64,000 nt of DNA from Phytophthora hibernalis (GCA_012656075.1 JAAKBF010000377.1:124001-188000), one strand, 5' to 3'; positions 9,859-20,353 are shown, counted from the first letter of the stretch. The notes: a model not told the origin generated them from the letters alone. Made by a program: numbers and translations.

Positions 9859-11838
9859 TTGGAATGTGAGGGTTCAACCACATCCGAATCCTCGGACAGG
9901 GGTGACGGCGATGTAATTACCGGCGAGGCACCGGAAACCGAGGTCACCGAAGACTCGGAGGCACGTCTGGAGTCTGTGTTCGTAGCGCTTATGGCTGGTG
10001 TTTCTGCTAACGCCGCTGTCGACATCGACGATGATCCCGGTGGTGTGGCCGAGCATGTGACAAATGATATGGAGTTGACCGACTACGCCCATGAGTTGGC
10101 ATTCCTGCCTGACCTGACCGAAGCTTCGGAGACGGTTTTGGATTATACTGGACCCAACGTAGTGAACCCGAAGGCCACGCCCGAGCAACAACGAGCATTG
10201 ATCAGCGTGTTAAAGAAGCATGAGCAGATCATGATTTCGAGCAGAAATGCTCTGCCACCGCCAGCCTATGGCGTGGTATGCGATATCGATGTACAGGGGC
10301 ACCCTCCGATCAAACAGAGGGCTCGGCGTACACCGCTGAAGCACCTGAAGAAGTTATACGAGTTACTGAAAGGCTTGTTGAAATCTCGGTTGGTAGCGTT
10401 CTCGGACAGCTCTTGGGCATCCCCGATTGTGATCGTGTTGAAGAAGAACGTCGTTGATATTCGCATGTGCATCGATTACAAGATGGTGAACGCAATCACC
10501 GCGATTTTGGAGTATTCCATGCCGCTGGTCGACGATTTATTAACGGACCTAGAAGCCTACCTGTGGTTCTGCTCTTTAGATGCAGCTAGCGGATTCTGGG
10601 CAATAATGATGACGATGAGAGCTCGGAAAATCTCGGCCTTCGTTTGTGCACTCGGCCACTTTGAGTGGCTGCGTATGCCGTTTGGCCTGAAGAACGCACC
10701 GATGATTTACCAACGAATGATTGATAACGCTCTATGGGGGTTCGTTCAGCCCAAGGGTGGTTGGAACCAGTTCTCTGAGTTGATGCGGTCGGCTGAAGCG
10801 GCCGCTGAAGCCGCAAGAACAGGGGTGACCGACGGTTCTGCACGACTGTCCGAGGTTTCGACAGCTTTTCCGACCAAGTTCGAGGCCGACCGCGAGTCCT
10901 CGGTGACGCTCGACGCTGTGACCCAACTGGTGAACAGCCCTGTAGCGGATATGTTCTCCACAGGAGAAGCAGATGAATCCTCGTTGGTGCCAGTGTTCGA
11001 TCGGCGGTCGTTCGTTGACGATATTTGTTTCGGCTCCGAGACTTTTGACTCTTGTCTAGCCACCCTGGACCGACTGCTTCAACGGTTCGCTGAGTGTCGG
11101 ATCAGTGTGAGTTTCACGAAGAGCATTTTTGTACAAGGCCGAGTGGATTTTCTGTCGCATGAAGTGTCGGTCGACGGCATTCGGGCCGATCCAAAGAAGT
11201 TGAAGACAGTGACGGAGCTGCCGTTCCCGTCATCGAAGAAAGGAATGCAGTCATTCCTCGGTGCGTTGAACTATTACAGCAGATTCATCCAAGACTTTGC
11301 AGTCTACGGAGCCGCCCTGTACCAACTCAAGGATGAGGATTTTACACCGGCAGGGAACTCATCCGCGGCTCACCGAAGCTTCGCGGTGCTACAACAGAAG
11401 GTTGCAGACGCGCCGATACTACGGCACTTTGACCGAGCCAAAGAGGTGCACGTGACGTTATTTGCTAATGAGTGGGCTCTGAGTTCCACTCTGATGCAGT
11501 ATCACGACGACAAGTTACACCCCGTGCGGTTCTGCGGCCGCGTACTGAAAGACGCCGAGATGAATTACCACCCGGCCGAGAAGGAGGTGTTAGCTTTGCT
11601 GTTACTGTTGAAAGTGTGTTACACCCAGCTGGTCGGACGGACTATCCATGTCTACACTCGGTTCTCGACACTGGAGTGGGTACATAAGTCGAAGACATTG
11701 TTCGGTCGTACGACCCACTTCGCAGTCATGTTGTCCCCGTGGCACCTGAAGGTCAACCGAGTCAAGGAACGCGATTGTGCTTTGCTCAGCTACTACAAGC
11801 TGGGCTTACCAGCTTTGTTGAACTCGAAGACTCGTTAG
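9859..11838 (+). CDS. pol: A1 reverse transcriptase with degenerate native RNase H
   Basis: An intact 659-codon open frame, with no good ATG at its start because it is part of a polyprotein. Fingers and palm motifs are clear: WASPIVIVLKKN, RMCIDYKMVNAIT, SLDAASGFWAI, FEWLRMPFGLKNAP, then the catalytic FVDDICFG at 11011. An insertion of about 85 residues separates NALWGFVQP from FVDD. The thumb and connection follow (FLSHEVSVDGIRADPKKL, QSFLGALNYYSRFIQDF). The native RNase H is present (FANEWALSSTLMQ, NYHPAEKEVLALL), but the usual first catalytic Asp of the DAS motif is Phe. The same substitution occurs in family B. Activity probably rests on the second RNase H downstream. Confidence 0.9.
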   Translation: MECEGSTTSESSDRGDGDVITGEAPETEVTEDSEARLESVFVALMAGVSANAAVDIDDDPGGVAEHVTNDMELTDYAHELAFLPDLTEASETVLDYTGPNVVNPKATPEQQRALISVLKKHEQIMISSRNALPPPAYGVVCDIDVQGHPPIKQRARRTPLKHLKKLYELLKGLLKSRLVAFSDSSWASPIVIVLKKNVVDIRMCIDYKMVNAITAILEYSMPLVDDLLTDLEAYLWFCSLDAASGFWAIMMTMRARKISAFVCALGHFEWLRMPFGLKNAPMIYQRMIDNALWGFVQPKGGWNQFSELMRSAEAAAEAARTGVTDGSARLSEVSTAFPTKFEADRESSVTLDAVTQLVNSPVADMFSTGEADESSLVPVFDRRSFVDDICFGSETFDSCLATLDRLLQRFAECRISVSFTKSIFVQGRVDFLSHEVSVDGIRADPKKLKTVTELPFPSSKKGMQSFLGALNYYSRFIQDFAVYGAALYQLKDEDFTPAGNSSAAHRSFAVLQQKVADAPILRHFDRAKEVHVTLFANEWALSSTLMQYHDDKLHPVRFCGRVLKDAEMNYHPAEKEVLALLLLLKVCYTQLVGRTIHVYTRFSTLEWVHKSKTLFGRTTHFAVMLSPWHLKVNRVKERDCALLSYYKLGLPALLNSKTR

Positions 11839-12464
11839 CCACGGTGACACCACCGTCACGAGGATCGCCGACTGCTCGAATGGATCCACACTTGCTATAC
11901 GCAAGCCTACCGAGGACTTACAATGGCTTGGTGATGTCTTTTGATGGCTCAGCCAAGACGGAGAAGAATGGCGGGTATGGTAGTTGCTCATGGATATTAT
12001 GGAAATTACCAGAATGGACGGTAGTGACGGCTGCGAGTGCTTATCTCGAGACCACCACAGTAAACCTCGCTGAGTACGCAGGTATGAACAATGGTGTCTT
12101 GACAGCGCTGGAGCACGGCACCGAGGATTTAATTGTGGTGGGAGACTCGAGACTCGCAATCCAGCAGTCCCTAGGGGTGATGGCCTGTCGGAAGGAAACT
12201 CTGATGGCCCAACTCAACCACCACCGAGAACTCACAGCCAAGCTTCGGTCGGTGAAATATCTCCACGTGATCCGAGAGTTCAATGCAGCTGCAGACTCGT
12301 TAGCTACAGAAGCTCTCAACAGCAAACAGTCCAGCGTGGTTTCGGCCGAAACCAGGAAAACGGAGTTAATCGAGCTCAACCGAATCGACGAAGTCATCTG
12401 CCTGAGGTCGCCACGCCAACACTCGGTGAAGCGGCCACCGACGAGAGAGCGTCGGTCAACCTAG
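11838..12464 (+). CDS. A1 additional (archaeal-type) RNase H domain
   Basis: A second RNase H lies after the degenerate native one, in a different frame from the RT block. Acidic motifs are in order: MSFDGSAKTEKNGGYG (Asp), LAEYAGMNNGV (Glu), IVVGDSRLAIQQ (Asp) and REFNAAADSLATEAL (Asp). This matches the plant/archaeal-type RNase H found as an extra domain in some LTR elements, including oomycete gypsy lineages. It would remove the RNA strand during reverse transcription. A one-base frame change at about 11800-11840 separates it from the RT block; A2 carries the same domain at 47472-48215. Confidence 0.8.
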   Translation, partial: ATVTPPSRGSPTARMDPHLLYASLPRTYNGLVMSFDGSAKTEKNGGYGSCSWILWKLPEWTVVTAASAYLETTTVNLAEYAGMNNGVLTALEHGTEDLIVVGDSRLAIQQSLGVMACRKETLMAQLNHHRELTAKLRSVKYLHVIREFNAAADSLATEALNSKQSSVVSAETRKTELIELNRIDEVICLRSPRQHSVKRPPTRERRST

Positions 12465-12472
12465 CCCGACTC

Positions 12473-14580
12473 GTGTGGCCCGCCAAGCACCCTGTAACAA
12501 ATCTTTTTCGATTTTGTGAGGATGTGCCGGATTACATAACCGTCACGACCCGTCGACAAGCGAGAGCACAGAAGAAGCGTGTCCGGTTTGCGAGCGAGCC
12601 CTCGGTGATGGGCCAGGATGACGTAACACGACGAGACGAAGCAGATGAGGTAGCTTCAGAGACTCAGAACGAAGCAGAAATCGAGCTACCAACGACCGAG
12701 GCCAGCGTCAGAGCACCAAATGCAGACGATGTCGACCCGGTAACCATTCAAGAAGAGCGAAGACGAAGGATCTCCGCTGCCCATGATGTGGAGCTGAGGT
12801 GGGTAAACCTCAAAGCCGTTCTCCGAGGTGAGGAAGCAAGTCTGAGTTACAGGGCGGCGAGAGATGCATGGAAAATGGGCGACAAGTTTGCGCTAAGCGT
12901 GGACGGCGTGCTGTATATTATCGGAGCGAACCGTCGGAGGAGTAATGAAAACCAAGAGGAGACCAAGATGCGACTGGTGGTACCCACAACGATGATTCAG
13001 GAAGTATTACAGAGCTGCCACGACTCGTTAGAAGGTGGCCACCAAGGCATCGGTCGAACATACCGCCGAGTAAAAATGGATTATTATTGGATCGGACTGT
13101 ACGCAGACGTTGAGCAGCATGTGCGGTCCTGTCCAGGCTGCAGCTCGAGCAAAAGTCGACCGCAGCTCAGAGGGTACTCTCCAGGGAATGTACTAGTCGA
13201 GAGATGGTGTCGATGGATTTCGTCATACCATTGCCGAAATCTCGGCGAGGAAATACCGCGCTGCTACTGTTTCAATGCTCGTTCACAGGATTCGTCATTG
13301 GGAAAGCCATGTCAGATACCACCGCATTAAAAGTCACTCAAGCGTTCGAAGAGTGTGTCTACCGAAGGTTTGGGGCTCCAACGATGATTCGCCATGACCG
13401 AGATGCTCGGTTCATGAGCGAGGTTTTCCAAGCATTTGGTGAGATGATGCAGTCTCGGTCAAGGGCCACGTTGAGTTATCACCCGCAAGCAAACGGACAG
13501 CAAGAACGATCAGTCAAGACCGTCATGCAGTTAGTGCGAGTGTTTGCAGAAGACCCGCTGCAACAAGACTGGGACGAGATCGCCGAACGACTTCTCTTCG
13601 CTATCAACAACTCCCAAGACAGCACTCGGAAGGATACTCCGTTCTACCTCGTTCATGGGTGGGATGCGCGGTCCACGCAATGGGCAATGTCGTCGTCGCT
13701 AAAACGAGGATCCCGAGGGCAAACCGATGCGCTAGAGTGGTGCCGAGAAGTGAATCGACAACAAGAAATTGCATGGAAAATGGCGATGGAGTACCAGAGA
13801 GTCGAGAAGGCTCGGCGAGCCTGCGAGCACAACGAGTCGCTTAACCGACGTGAAGCAGCAGCAGTACCGAGGATTCCAGCGAGTGACACCGAAAACATAG
13901 AAGCACCGAATCTCGACGGGTCAGAGGTACCAGTGGATGCCGAAGAGCAGGGGACAACGGCGGAAACCGACGGGAACGAAACCTCGGACACCGGACAGGA
14001 AGAGACTGGGGCATCTCCTGAAGTCACAGAAGAAGCACCGAGATCTCTATTCAAGCCTGGGAGCAGGGTGTGGCTCTACATGGAGCGCGTGAAACCAGGA
14101 TCGACCAAGAAGCTGGCACACCGATGGCACGGGCCATTCCGGATCAAGAAGAAGGTTGAAGAGTTCGCATATGAACTAGAGCTGCCGGATCGGAGTGGTT
14201 ATCGGTTCTACCCAGTGGTGCATGTCTCGCGGCTCAAGGCGGTGAACGAATATGGCGACCGACCGAGGAGTCGGCTGACAGCTGAGGTGACCGAGGATAC
14301 GAGGATTGATTTTGACGAGGAGCTGTTACCAGAAGATAGCTGGGAGCCTGACAGAGTGGCAGGCGAATACGAAGTAGAGGCTATCCTGGACGATCAATCA
14401 CCGCTAACAACGAGCACTAATCGCGCTGTCAGAGAGTTCAAGGTGAAGTGGGTCGGCCATGACGAGCCTACCTGGGAACCAGCATCGAACTTGTCGTGCG
14501 ACGGGTTGCTTTACGACTATCTGCAAACTCGACGCAGCGAACGACGACTCCAAATGGTTCAGGTGGCGGACGAGGACTAG
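12473..14580 (+). pseudogene. int: A1 integrase with C-terminal chromodomain, broken by a 10-bp deletion
   Basis: The zinc-binding domain SCHDSLEGGHQGIG...SCPGC is at about 13015-13145. The catalytic core has D in VSMDFVIPLP, D in IRHDRDARF and E in GQQERSVKT. The C-terminal end is a chromodomain (YEVEAILDD, REFKVKWVGHDEPTWEPASN) near 14370-14510, as in chromoviruses, where it steers insertion into marked chromatin. Compared with A2, which encodes VLVERPFQLVSMDF, A1 lacks about 10 bp at 13205, so the zinc domain and core are in different frames. Otherwise the core-to-chromodomain frame is open for 450 codons. Confidence 0.85.
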
Positions 14581-14982
14581 CTCGAATCGCTACCGATGAT
14601 TGAACTGCCTACGGGGTTGGTACAGCCCGTTAGAAGCAGACGAAATGTGAGACTGTACCAGAATGGAAGTCACTGATCACTGAGTGACCAAGGCCCTAGA
14701 AGGCTCGGTTATGGATGAGAAGTGACGAGAAGAACTGCCTACGGGGATTATGCAGCCTGTAGCGTCAGATGAAGATGACTACTGTATTAACAAATTAAAA
14801 TTGTATATGTGTATATGATGTGAACGAACTCGAAGTGGATTTGGATTAAGTGGAATGACAGGAGCCTGAACTACACCAGTAATGAGCTACGGAGCTCGGA
14901 CGGCGTGAGATCAGCAAAAAGAATGAGTGACGAAGCACAGCAGCACAAGACCGAGGTCTAGACGTCGGCGGAGGAAGCTAGG
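14581..14982. other. A1 spacer between convergent pol and antisense gene, with a direct repeat
   Basis: No gene is supported here. Two related segments of about 45 bp start GAACTGCCTACGGGG at 14602 and 14732 and continue with CAGCCYGT and a CAGAYGAA block. They lie between the pol stop and the stop of the opposite-strand gene, where both transcripts would end. Confidence 0.5.
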
Positions 14983-17900
14983 TCAGCCAACACATCCAGA
15001 TTCAATGTCTGACCAGACAGAGGACCCGTCGGTGGATTTTGGGGTAGCAGAGGGTGCAGCCGAGTCCTCGATTTGGACCTCATCCTTCTCCTCGTCGTCC
15101 GCAGGTTCTGGAGAAGCAGCAGCCGAAGCCTGAGAGACCCACGGAGCCACGACCGAGCTTGGAGCCAAGGACGGATCCACCATGATACCCGAAACCACCT
15201 CCGCCTCGGTCATGCCACGAGGTACGAATAGCGGTACCGGTGAATTGCACGGCGCGAAAGTCGTGTTGAATGGGTGACTGGAGGGCGCGTCCACCCAACA
15301 GTTCCGGCACAGTTGACGAGCATCCAGAGTCGCGAGCTCGCCGACCCAATCCTCGGACGTCGGAGCCCACTCAATCACTTCGAACGAGTATTGGAGGTAA
15401 CTGGGTTCCAACAAAAACTCGGTCGGGGTTTCACGAGGCTTGCCGGAACGCTCGACACACCTCTCCCAACAGCGATATACCATCTGCTGACGCAAACGGT
15501 CCGCTCTGAGGTTCCGAGCCTTGTTGTACTCAGTCCATGTTGCCCGTAGCGTGATGACCGAGGGGTCCTCTGGGTCATGATCCGAAGGAAATCTTCAACG
15601 GCAGAGACTTGGACCCAGTGACGTCGCTCCCATAGTGCCAGACCGAGGTCTGCTTTCTCGGTTCGGTCGGTGGACACGCCCTGGAATTGACGCCACATCT
15701 TGACGAACCGAGCTAATCCAGTGGCACGAGTCGAAATTTTTGAACCTGGCGGATGCTGATCAATGGTGAAACAGCATGGGTTCTCCGGCAACTTCGAGCG
15801 CACTTGCTGCCACGGGTGGCCAGGGTTGACCCAACCCGCCATGGCCTGTATGCCAGCCACTGAGCACGGGGACTCAACACCGCGAGCAATGGGTGGAGTC
15901 AGGCTGCTGTTATGGATCTGGCACCAGGCCTCTTGTGCATCCGGAGCAGTGAATCCGGGTAACAAGTACGGACCAGCCATCAGGGCAAGGCGCTGTGACG
16001 ATGTCCCTGGCGCAGTAGGTACCGCCGGCATGAACGTACTTGGGTCGGTTCCAGGAACCGTGGAAAGCGTAGCCGTCACCTGGGTATGTGACCGTCGGAG
16101 ACCCGACCGAGACCTCGGTGTATGCGCTTGAGCGGCAGTAGCTGGAGGTGTAGAACCATCGGTGGGCCCTACAATCGTCCCAGCAGTAGTTGACGGTAGG
16201 AACCGGAGTAGATACCGCCACCGAGGTCACAGGAGTCGTGACCGATGAGGTGGTTGGTATTCCACCCGACGACGGTAATGACGCGGAGACCGGTTGCGAC
16301 GCGGCACGATCGGTGGAGCCGGGGTAGGCTGAGTCGGGACCGACGGAGTCGATGGAGTCACGACCGAGGCTGTCTGCGACGATACTGGCGGCGTCGGGGT
16401 CACCGAGCTTTTGGATGAAGCCGGAACAAAAGGCGACCCTGGGGTCTGAGAAGACTCGGACGATGACGGGGAGCCAATGATGAAGTCATCGGACGCCTCC
16501 AGAGTCTCCAGTTCCCTCTGAGACCGCAAAGCAGCCAACATCGATGCACTGCGGGTGGGCCGACCATCACGACGAGGCGGCGAAACCATCGCTGAAGCAA
16601 ATGACCCATATGCGAGGATCGCAGCCGCCCGAGCATCGGTATCAACCGCATCACCCGATAAGTCAGTGACTTCGGCCGGTGAAGACCCAGATGGAGGACT
16701 CGGTGGAGATCCAGACGGAGGACTCGGTGGAGACCCAGGAGGAGGGCTTGGCAGTGATCCACTCGGCGGTGATATAGGCGGCGACACAGGTGGAGACCCA
16801 GGAGGAGGACTCGGTGGCGACCCTACAGGAGGCGATGGCGCCGGCGACCCCGGTGATGAACTGACCGAGGAGCTCGGTCGCGATCCAGCAGGAAGTCCTG
16901 ACGTTTGGAGAGGGGGTGGTGAACTGACCGAAGGTTTGGGCGTATGCCCTCGAGCTGGAGCACCCAAACTCTTAGATGGACGACCCAACCGTTTGCTGGC
17001 AGGAAGAGTCGACTTCGGCAGCCCCGACGGAACGTGCGGAGGATGCGCCAGCGTCGCCTGCGGTGGCGGAGCTTGAGATGCTTGCTGCCGGAGACGCTTG
17101 CGCCGATTCCTTCGACGTTGGGATACCGTCGGAATGAGCGGCAAGTCGTCCGAATCCTCGGAAGCATCACCAGCAGCCGACGCTGCATGCGCTGGAGGTT
17201 TGGACCCCGAGCCCCAGGCCTTGGGCTCGGTCGCTGTCCTCCGAGCTCTCCGAGGACGCACTCCAACTGAGCTTCGATGTGATGCTCGGAGGAGAGAGAC
17301 CGAGCAACTCCCAGTCGATGTTGTCCGCAGTGATACCTGAACGAGGGAAGAAGAGCTTAGAAGACTGATGGGGTAAGAAGAGAGGAGCAGAACGTACCAG
17401 CAGAAGCAAGGACCAATGCGTCAACATCGAGCTCGTGGAGAGCAGCGTGGCGACGCAGAATGGAGTTCGCCCGCTTCAAGCTCGCGACCAGAGCTTCGAG
17501 GGCTTGAACCTGAGGAGAAAGTACACCGACCGAGGCTTGGTCAGAAACCTCGAGGGCAGCCCGATGCTTGGCCACCTGCTCGGTATATGCCACCAGGCCT
17601 GCCTTGAAACGCTCACGATCCTGGTGGAGGAGTCGCTGCGTCGACGTCACCGAAGCCTCGGCCGTGGTCGCTGCGTCGACGTCACCGAGGCCTCGGCCGT
17701 GGTCGCGCGAGCAGCCCAGAGCCCCATGATGCGGTCGTGGTCAGCGATGGCAGCGTTGGCCTGGCGCAGGTGCGCGACCGCTTGTTCATGCTCGTCCTTG
17801 AGAGCGATGTACGACTGACGGAGACCATCCAGAGAGTCACGAGTGCGACTCTCGTCGCTTGATGCTTGGGTGTTGAAACGCTCGAACTACTCGCGTTCTA

Positions 17901-18453
17901 GCGTCTCTGCTTGGAGCCGGTCCTCGGTGTCGGCGAGTCGGGCCTTGAGCTCTGCCACCTCGTTACGTAGGTCGACGATGAGCTCGGCCTCACCCGGTGG
18001 AAGTTGGCCGGGAGCCACAGCGGCATCCAGAACCTCACCGAGATCTGTGGCATGTTCTATCCGGCTGTCGAGCGACGAATCGACTCGCCGATGACGCTGA
18101 CGGTCCACACCAACCACGAGCTGACCCAGCTGGAGGAGACGCTGCTCGACCACAGCAGAGACCGAAGGCTCGGTCGAGGCAACGGGTGGAGGAGCGACGC
18201 CAGAGGTGTCGGTCTGACACCCTACCGAGGAAAGGCGAGTGTCCCAGGCGTCCAAGGGTCCGGAGACCGCCGCGGGAGTACTGCGAAGCAGGTATGCCAG
18301 GACGGGCGAAGCTTCGGGCGATAACGGAGGCGTGTGAAGCGGCGAACCCTCGGCCTCACCACCGTCAGCCGGCGGAGGACCATCGGGACGTGGTGGAATC
18401 GGTACCGAAGACTCGGCAGGGCCGGGAACGTCGGCAGGAGCATCGACAGACTC
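14983..18453 (-). pseudogene. A1 antisense gene: long coiled-coil / Pro-Ser-rich protein on the opposite strand
   Basis: Reading from the 3' LTR inward, the minus strand encodes a long protein with no domain I recognise. In order: a Pro/Ser-rich N-terminal part (from 18453, ESVDAPADVPGPAESSVP), a long coiled coil (LRNEVAELKARLADTEDRLQ to LEALVASLKRANSILRRH), a candidate intron at 17337-17397, an acidic Ser stretch, a basic patch (RRRNRRKRLRQQ), long Ser-Pro-Pro repeats, and a C-terminal region with conserved Trp and Cys. Damage: an in-frame TAG at 17889-17887, a 35-bp tandem duplication at 17635-17704 and several frame shifts. The 5' exon is missing; an intact start is seen at 61083. The same gene is in A2, so it belongs to the family. 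Confidence 0.7.
17337..17397 (-). other. Candidate 61-nt intron in the A1 antisense gene
   Basis: On the minus strand the donor is GCTG|GTACGT and the acceptor is pyrimidine-rich ending CGTTCAG|GTATC. Unspliced reading ends within 20 codons. Splicing joins LASAG to ITADNIDWELLGL in frame (phase 1) and continues the acidic segment. Confidence 0.55.
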
Positions 18454-18457
18454 CTGT

Positions 18458-19157
18458 TTTGTACCCACTTCAGTTTCGTACTTATAGAGCCGGGTACAGG
18501 ATCACATACTGGGATCGGTTCACACTGGATATTTGCATTTAGATATAAGACTAGCTATAGGATTGACTACAGAGGCTCTCAGAGCCATATATCAACAGAA
18601 ATAAATCAGCAGTCTCCCCCAAGTCACCGAGGGGTAAGTACATCTTCGGTAAGTCTAGCTAGCTTATCTTAGGGTCTGGATACGCTCGGCTTGTGGGATG
18701 CTGGTCAGCGAGCCTAAGGTACATTGAACCGAGGGTTTGTTGCTGGTCAGTCCAAGAGATTAGAGTGGCCGAGTGTTGGGAGTGACGAGAAGCGTCGTTC
18801 ATCATATTTTATAGTGGAACCGAGTATTCCATACATATTTTACTACCCGCCGAGGTTTTACCTCGGCAAACCCGTATTAGGCTTGACAGCCGGTACCCTT
18901 CCTTCTGAGGACTGCGGGGGTTCGCTCGAAAGCGCAATATTGTATACTAGCCCTCGCTCGTGGCTAGTGGTGCAAGTTATTGGGTTGGCCTAATACAACC
19001 TAGGTGTACAGAGGGTTCACATCCAACCCGGCGTAAGGGATCGTTCCTGGTCTTCAGGTTTGATCCAACGCTCGTTGACCTGACAAGGGGAAGCGAGTGT
19101 TGTTGGTGGGACTCATACCATTTGGTAGTGAGAATTTCTGCGTGATCTTACACGACA
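18458..19157 (+). repeat. 3' LTR of A1, lacking its first part
   Basis: It corresponds to the last 700 bp of the 885-bp LTR, ending TACACGACA. The start of U3, the polypurine tract and the first exon of the antisense gene are gone, removed by one deletion with its junction at about 18453-18458. The promoter palindrome and TATA box are therefore absent from this LTR. Confidence 0.85.
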
Positions 19158-20090
19158 AAAACGTGACTTCGAGAGCGGTAAGTTGGATGAGAATGCTATT
19201 GAAAATGTGCATGAGACACACTTTGTCATCGACTTTGACATCTGACAACGGAAGACACTCGGCTTCGTCGCTGAAAATCAAGTATGCAGACGTCGGATCG
19301 GGCGATGAGGGAATGACAATGGTGGTGCGAATATCCGGTGGACCAAGCGGCTACATCCATCCGCCATTGATGATCTTCACAAATGCAAACCGTAGTTACC
19401 CGATCCGTGGTGTATCCGATGATGTCGGAGGTGTTTATTATCGCACAGGGCCCAAAGGCTGGATGGACTAGCGCCTATGCCGAGAATTTCTTCAGGAAAG
19501 AAGGCTATTGCTGCTGATCCTCGTTGGCGTCAGAAATCGATCTTCCTGGACAACTGTTCGGGTTATCTAGATGAATCGGAGTGCGAGGAAGATCTTCAGC
19601 GCCTCAATGCAAGGCTGCGTTGTTTGCCACCGAACGCTACGGATTTGTGTCAGCCGGCTGACTCATTTGTCATCGCCAAAATCTAAGACATGTGGTCGCG
19701 AATGTGGAACGATAAAAGATTGAGCTGATCGAAGACAAAGAGTGGCAGAACAAGGTAAGGAAAGAAGGATCCTACTCCGGTAAGCTGAAAAACCCGGGCA
19801 AGAGTTTTTCTTGGAGCTGGCAGCAGCTGCTGTCAAGGAAGTCAACGCGAAGCGCGACCACAACGAGATAAACTACGCGCGGAAAGCTATGATGCGGTGT
19901 GGCCTATCACTTAGTGTTGATGGAACTTGGCGTACGACATACCCACACTTACAGGAAATCATAAAAAGTACCCTGAGGGTTTGCCGGAAAATCCCCAGCT
20001 ACAGACACCGTGGCCGTCGATGAAGAAGCAGACAGCGTTGATGAGTCTCACGAGGAAAACGAAATGGTGATTCCAGTGGTGATTAATGAT
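19158..20090 (+). pseudogene. Pogo-like transposase, C-terminal half (DDE domain)
   Basis: This is the continuation of the transposase cut at 5150. Pieces in shifting frames include ENAIENVHETHFVIDFD, KYADVGSGDEGMTMVVRISG, SYPIRGVSDD with YRTGPKGWMD, FLDNCSGY (catalytic Asp region), LPPNATDLCQPADSFVIAKI and VKEVNAKRDHNEINYARKAM. The order and motifs match the DDE domain of pogo-type transposases. Stops at about 19235, 19470 and 19684 and at least two frame changes show that it is dead. Confidence 0.7.
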
Positions 20091-20149
20091 GCAGACAACG
20101 AGGCGCTAGTGTAGTTAAACTCGGAAGATGTATACTTTTTCGTTCCCTG

Positions 20150-20280
20150 TTTACAATTAGTCTGAGTTCAAAATTTGTCTGTGTTCAAAATTAGTCTGTA
20201 CACGATGATGACAGACTATTTAGTGAAAGTAGGTCTAGAAGCAACTCACAAAAATTAGTCTAGGACAGACTAATTACTGT
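20150..20280. repeat. Right terminal repeat zone of the pogo-like transposon
   Basis: Four or five copies of ATTAGTCTG/ATTTGTCTG-like units lie between 20155 and 20225. They are followed by the 23-nt near-palindrome at 20253-20275 that also occurs at 3599-3621. Confidence 0.55.
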
Positions 20281-20353
20281 AATGACTGTAGCGACTGCCT
20301 TCGGGATGGCTACATCCGTCAGTACCTAAAACAAACCTAATTTCGGGTCGATT

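Larger units (their letters stand above)
5153..19157 (+). mobile_element. Ty3/Gypsy LTR retrotransposon, family A copy 1 (A1)
   Basis: A 14-kb element. Order: 5' LTR, primer-binding site, gag with two zinc knuckles, protease, RT with degenerate RNase H, a second RNase H, integrase with chromodomain, a long antisense gene, and a 3' LTR that lacks its first 170-180 bp. It sits inside a pogo-like transposase. AAAA occurs just outside both ends (ctAAAAttTGGTG on the left, gacAAAAAcg on the right), which is suggestive of, but does not prove, a target-site duplication. The two LTRs are nearly identical over the shared part, so insertion is fairly recent, yet gag, protease, integrase and the antisense gene all carry frame breaks. 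Confidence 0.9.
3599..20275 (+). mobile_element. Pogo-like DNA transposon, interrupted by gypsy element A1
   Basis: The element is bounded by an identical 23-nt near-palindrome at 3599-3621 and 20253-20275, in zones rich in ATTAGTCTGTC repeats. Its transposase is split by A1: the N-terminal half lies at about 4560-5150 and the C-terminal half at 19158-20090, on the same strand. Removing A1 would leave an element of about 2.7 kb. It lies between the divergently transcribed VPS13 and SEC20 genes, only about 80 bp upstream of the SEC20 ATG. Stops and frameshifts in both halves indicate that it is dead. Confidence 0.7.

Noticed and set aside
16555..17076. Gly/Asp-rich plus-strand open frame opposite the Ser-Pro repeats of the antisense gene
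   Set aside because: It is the complement of a Pro-rich repeat; the minus-strand frame is the one conserved between copies.
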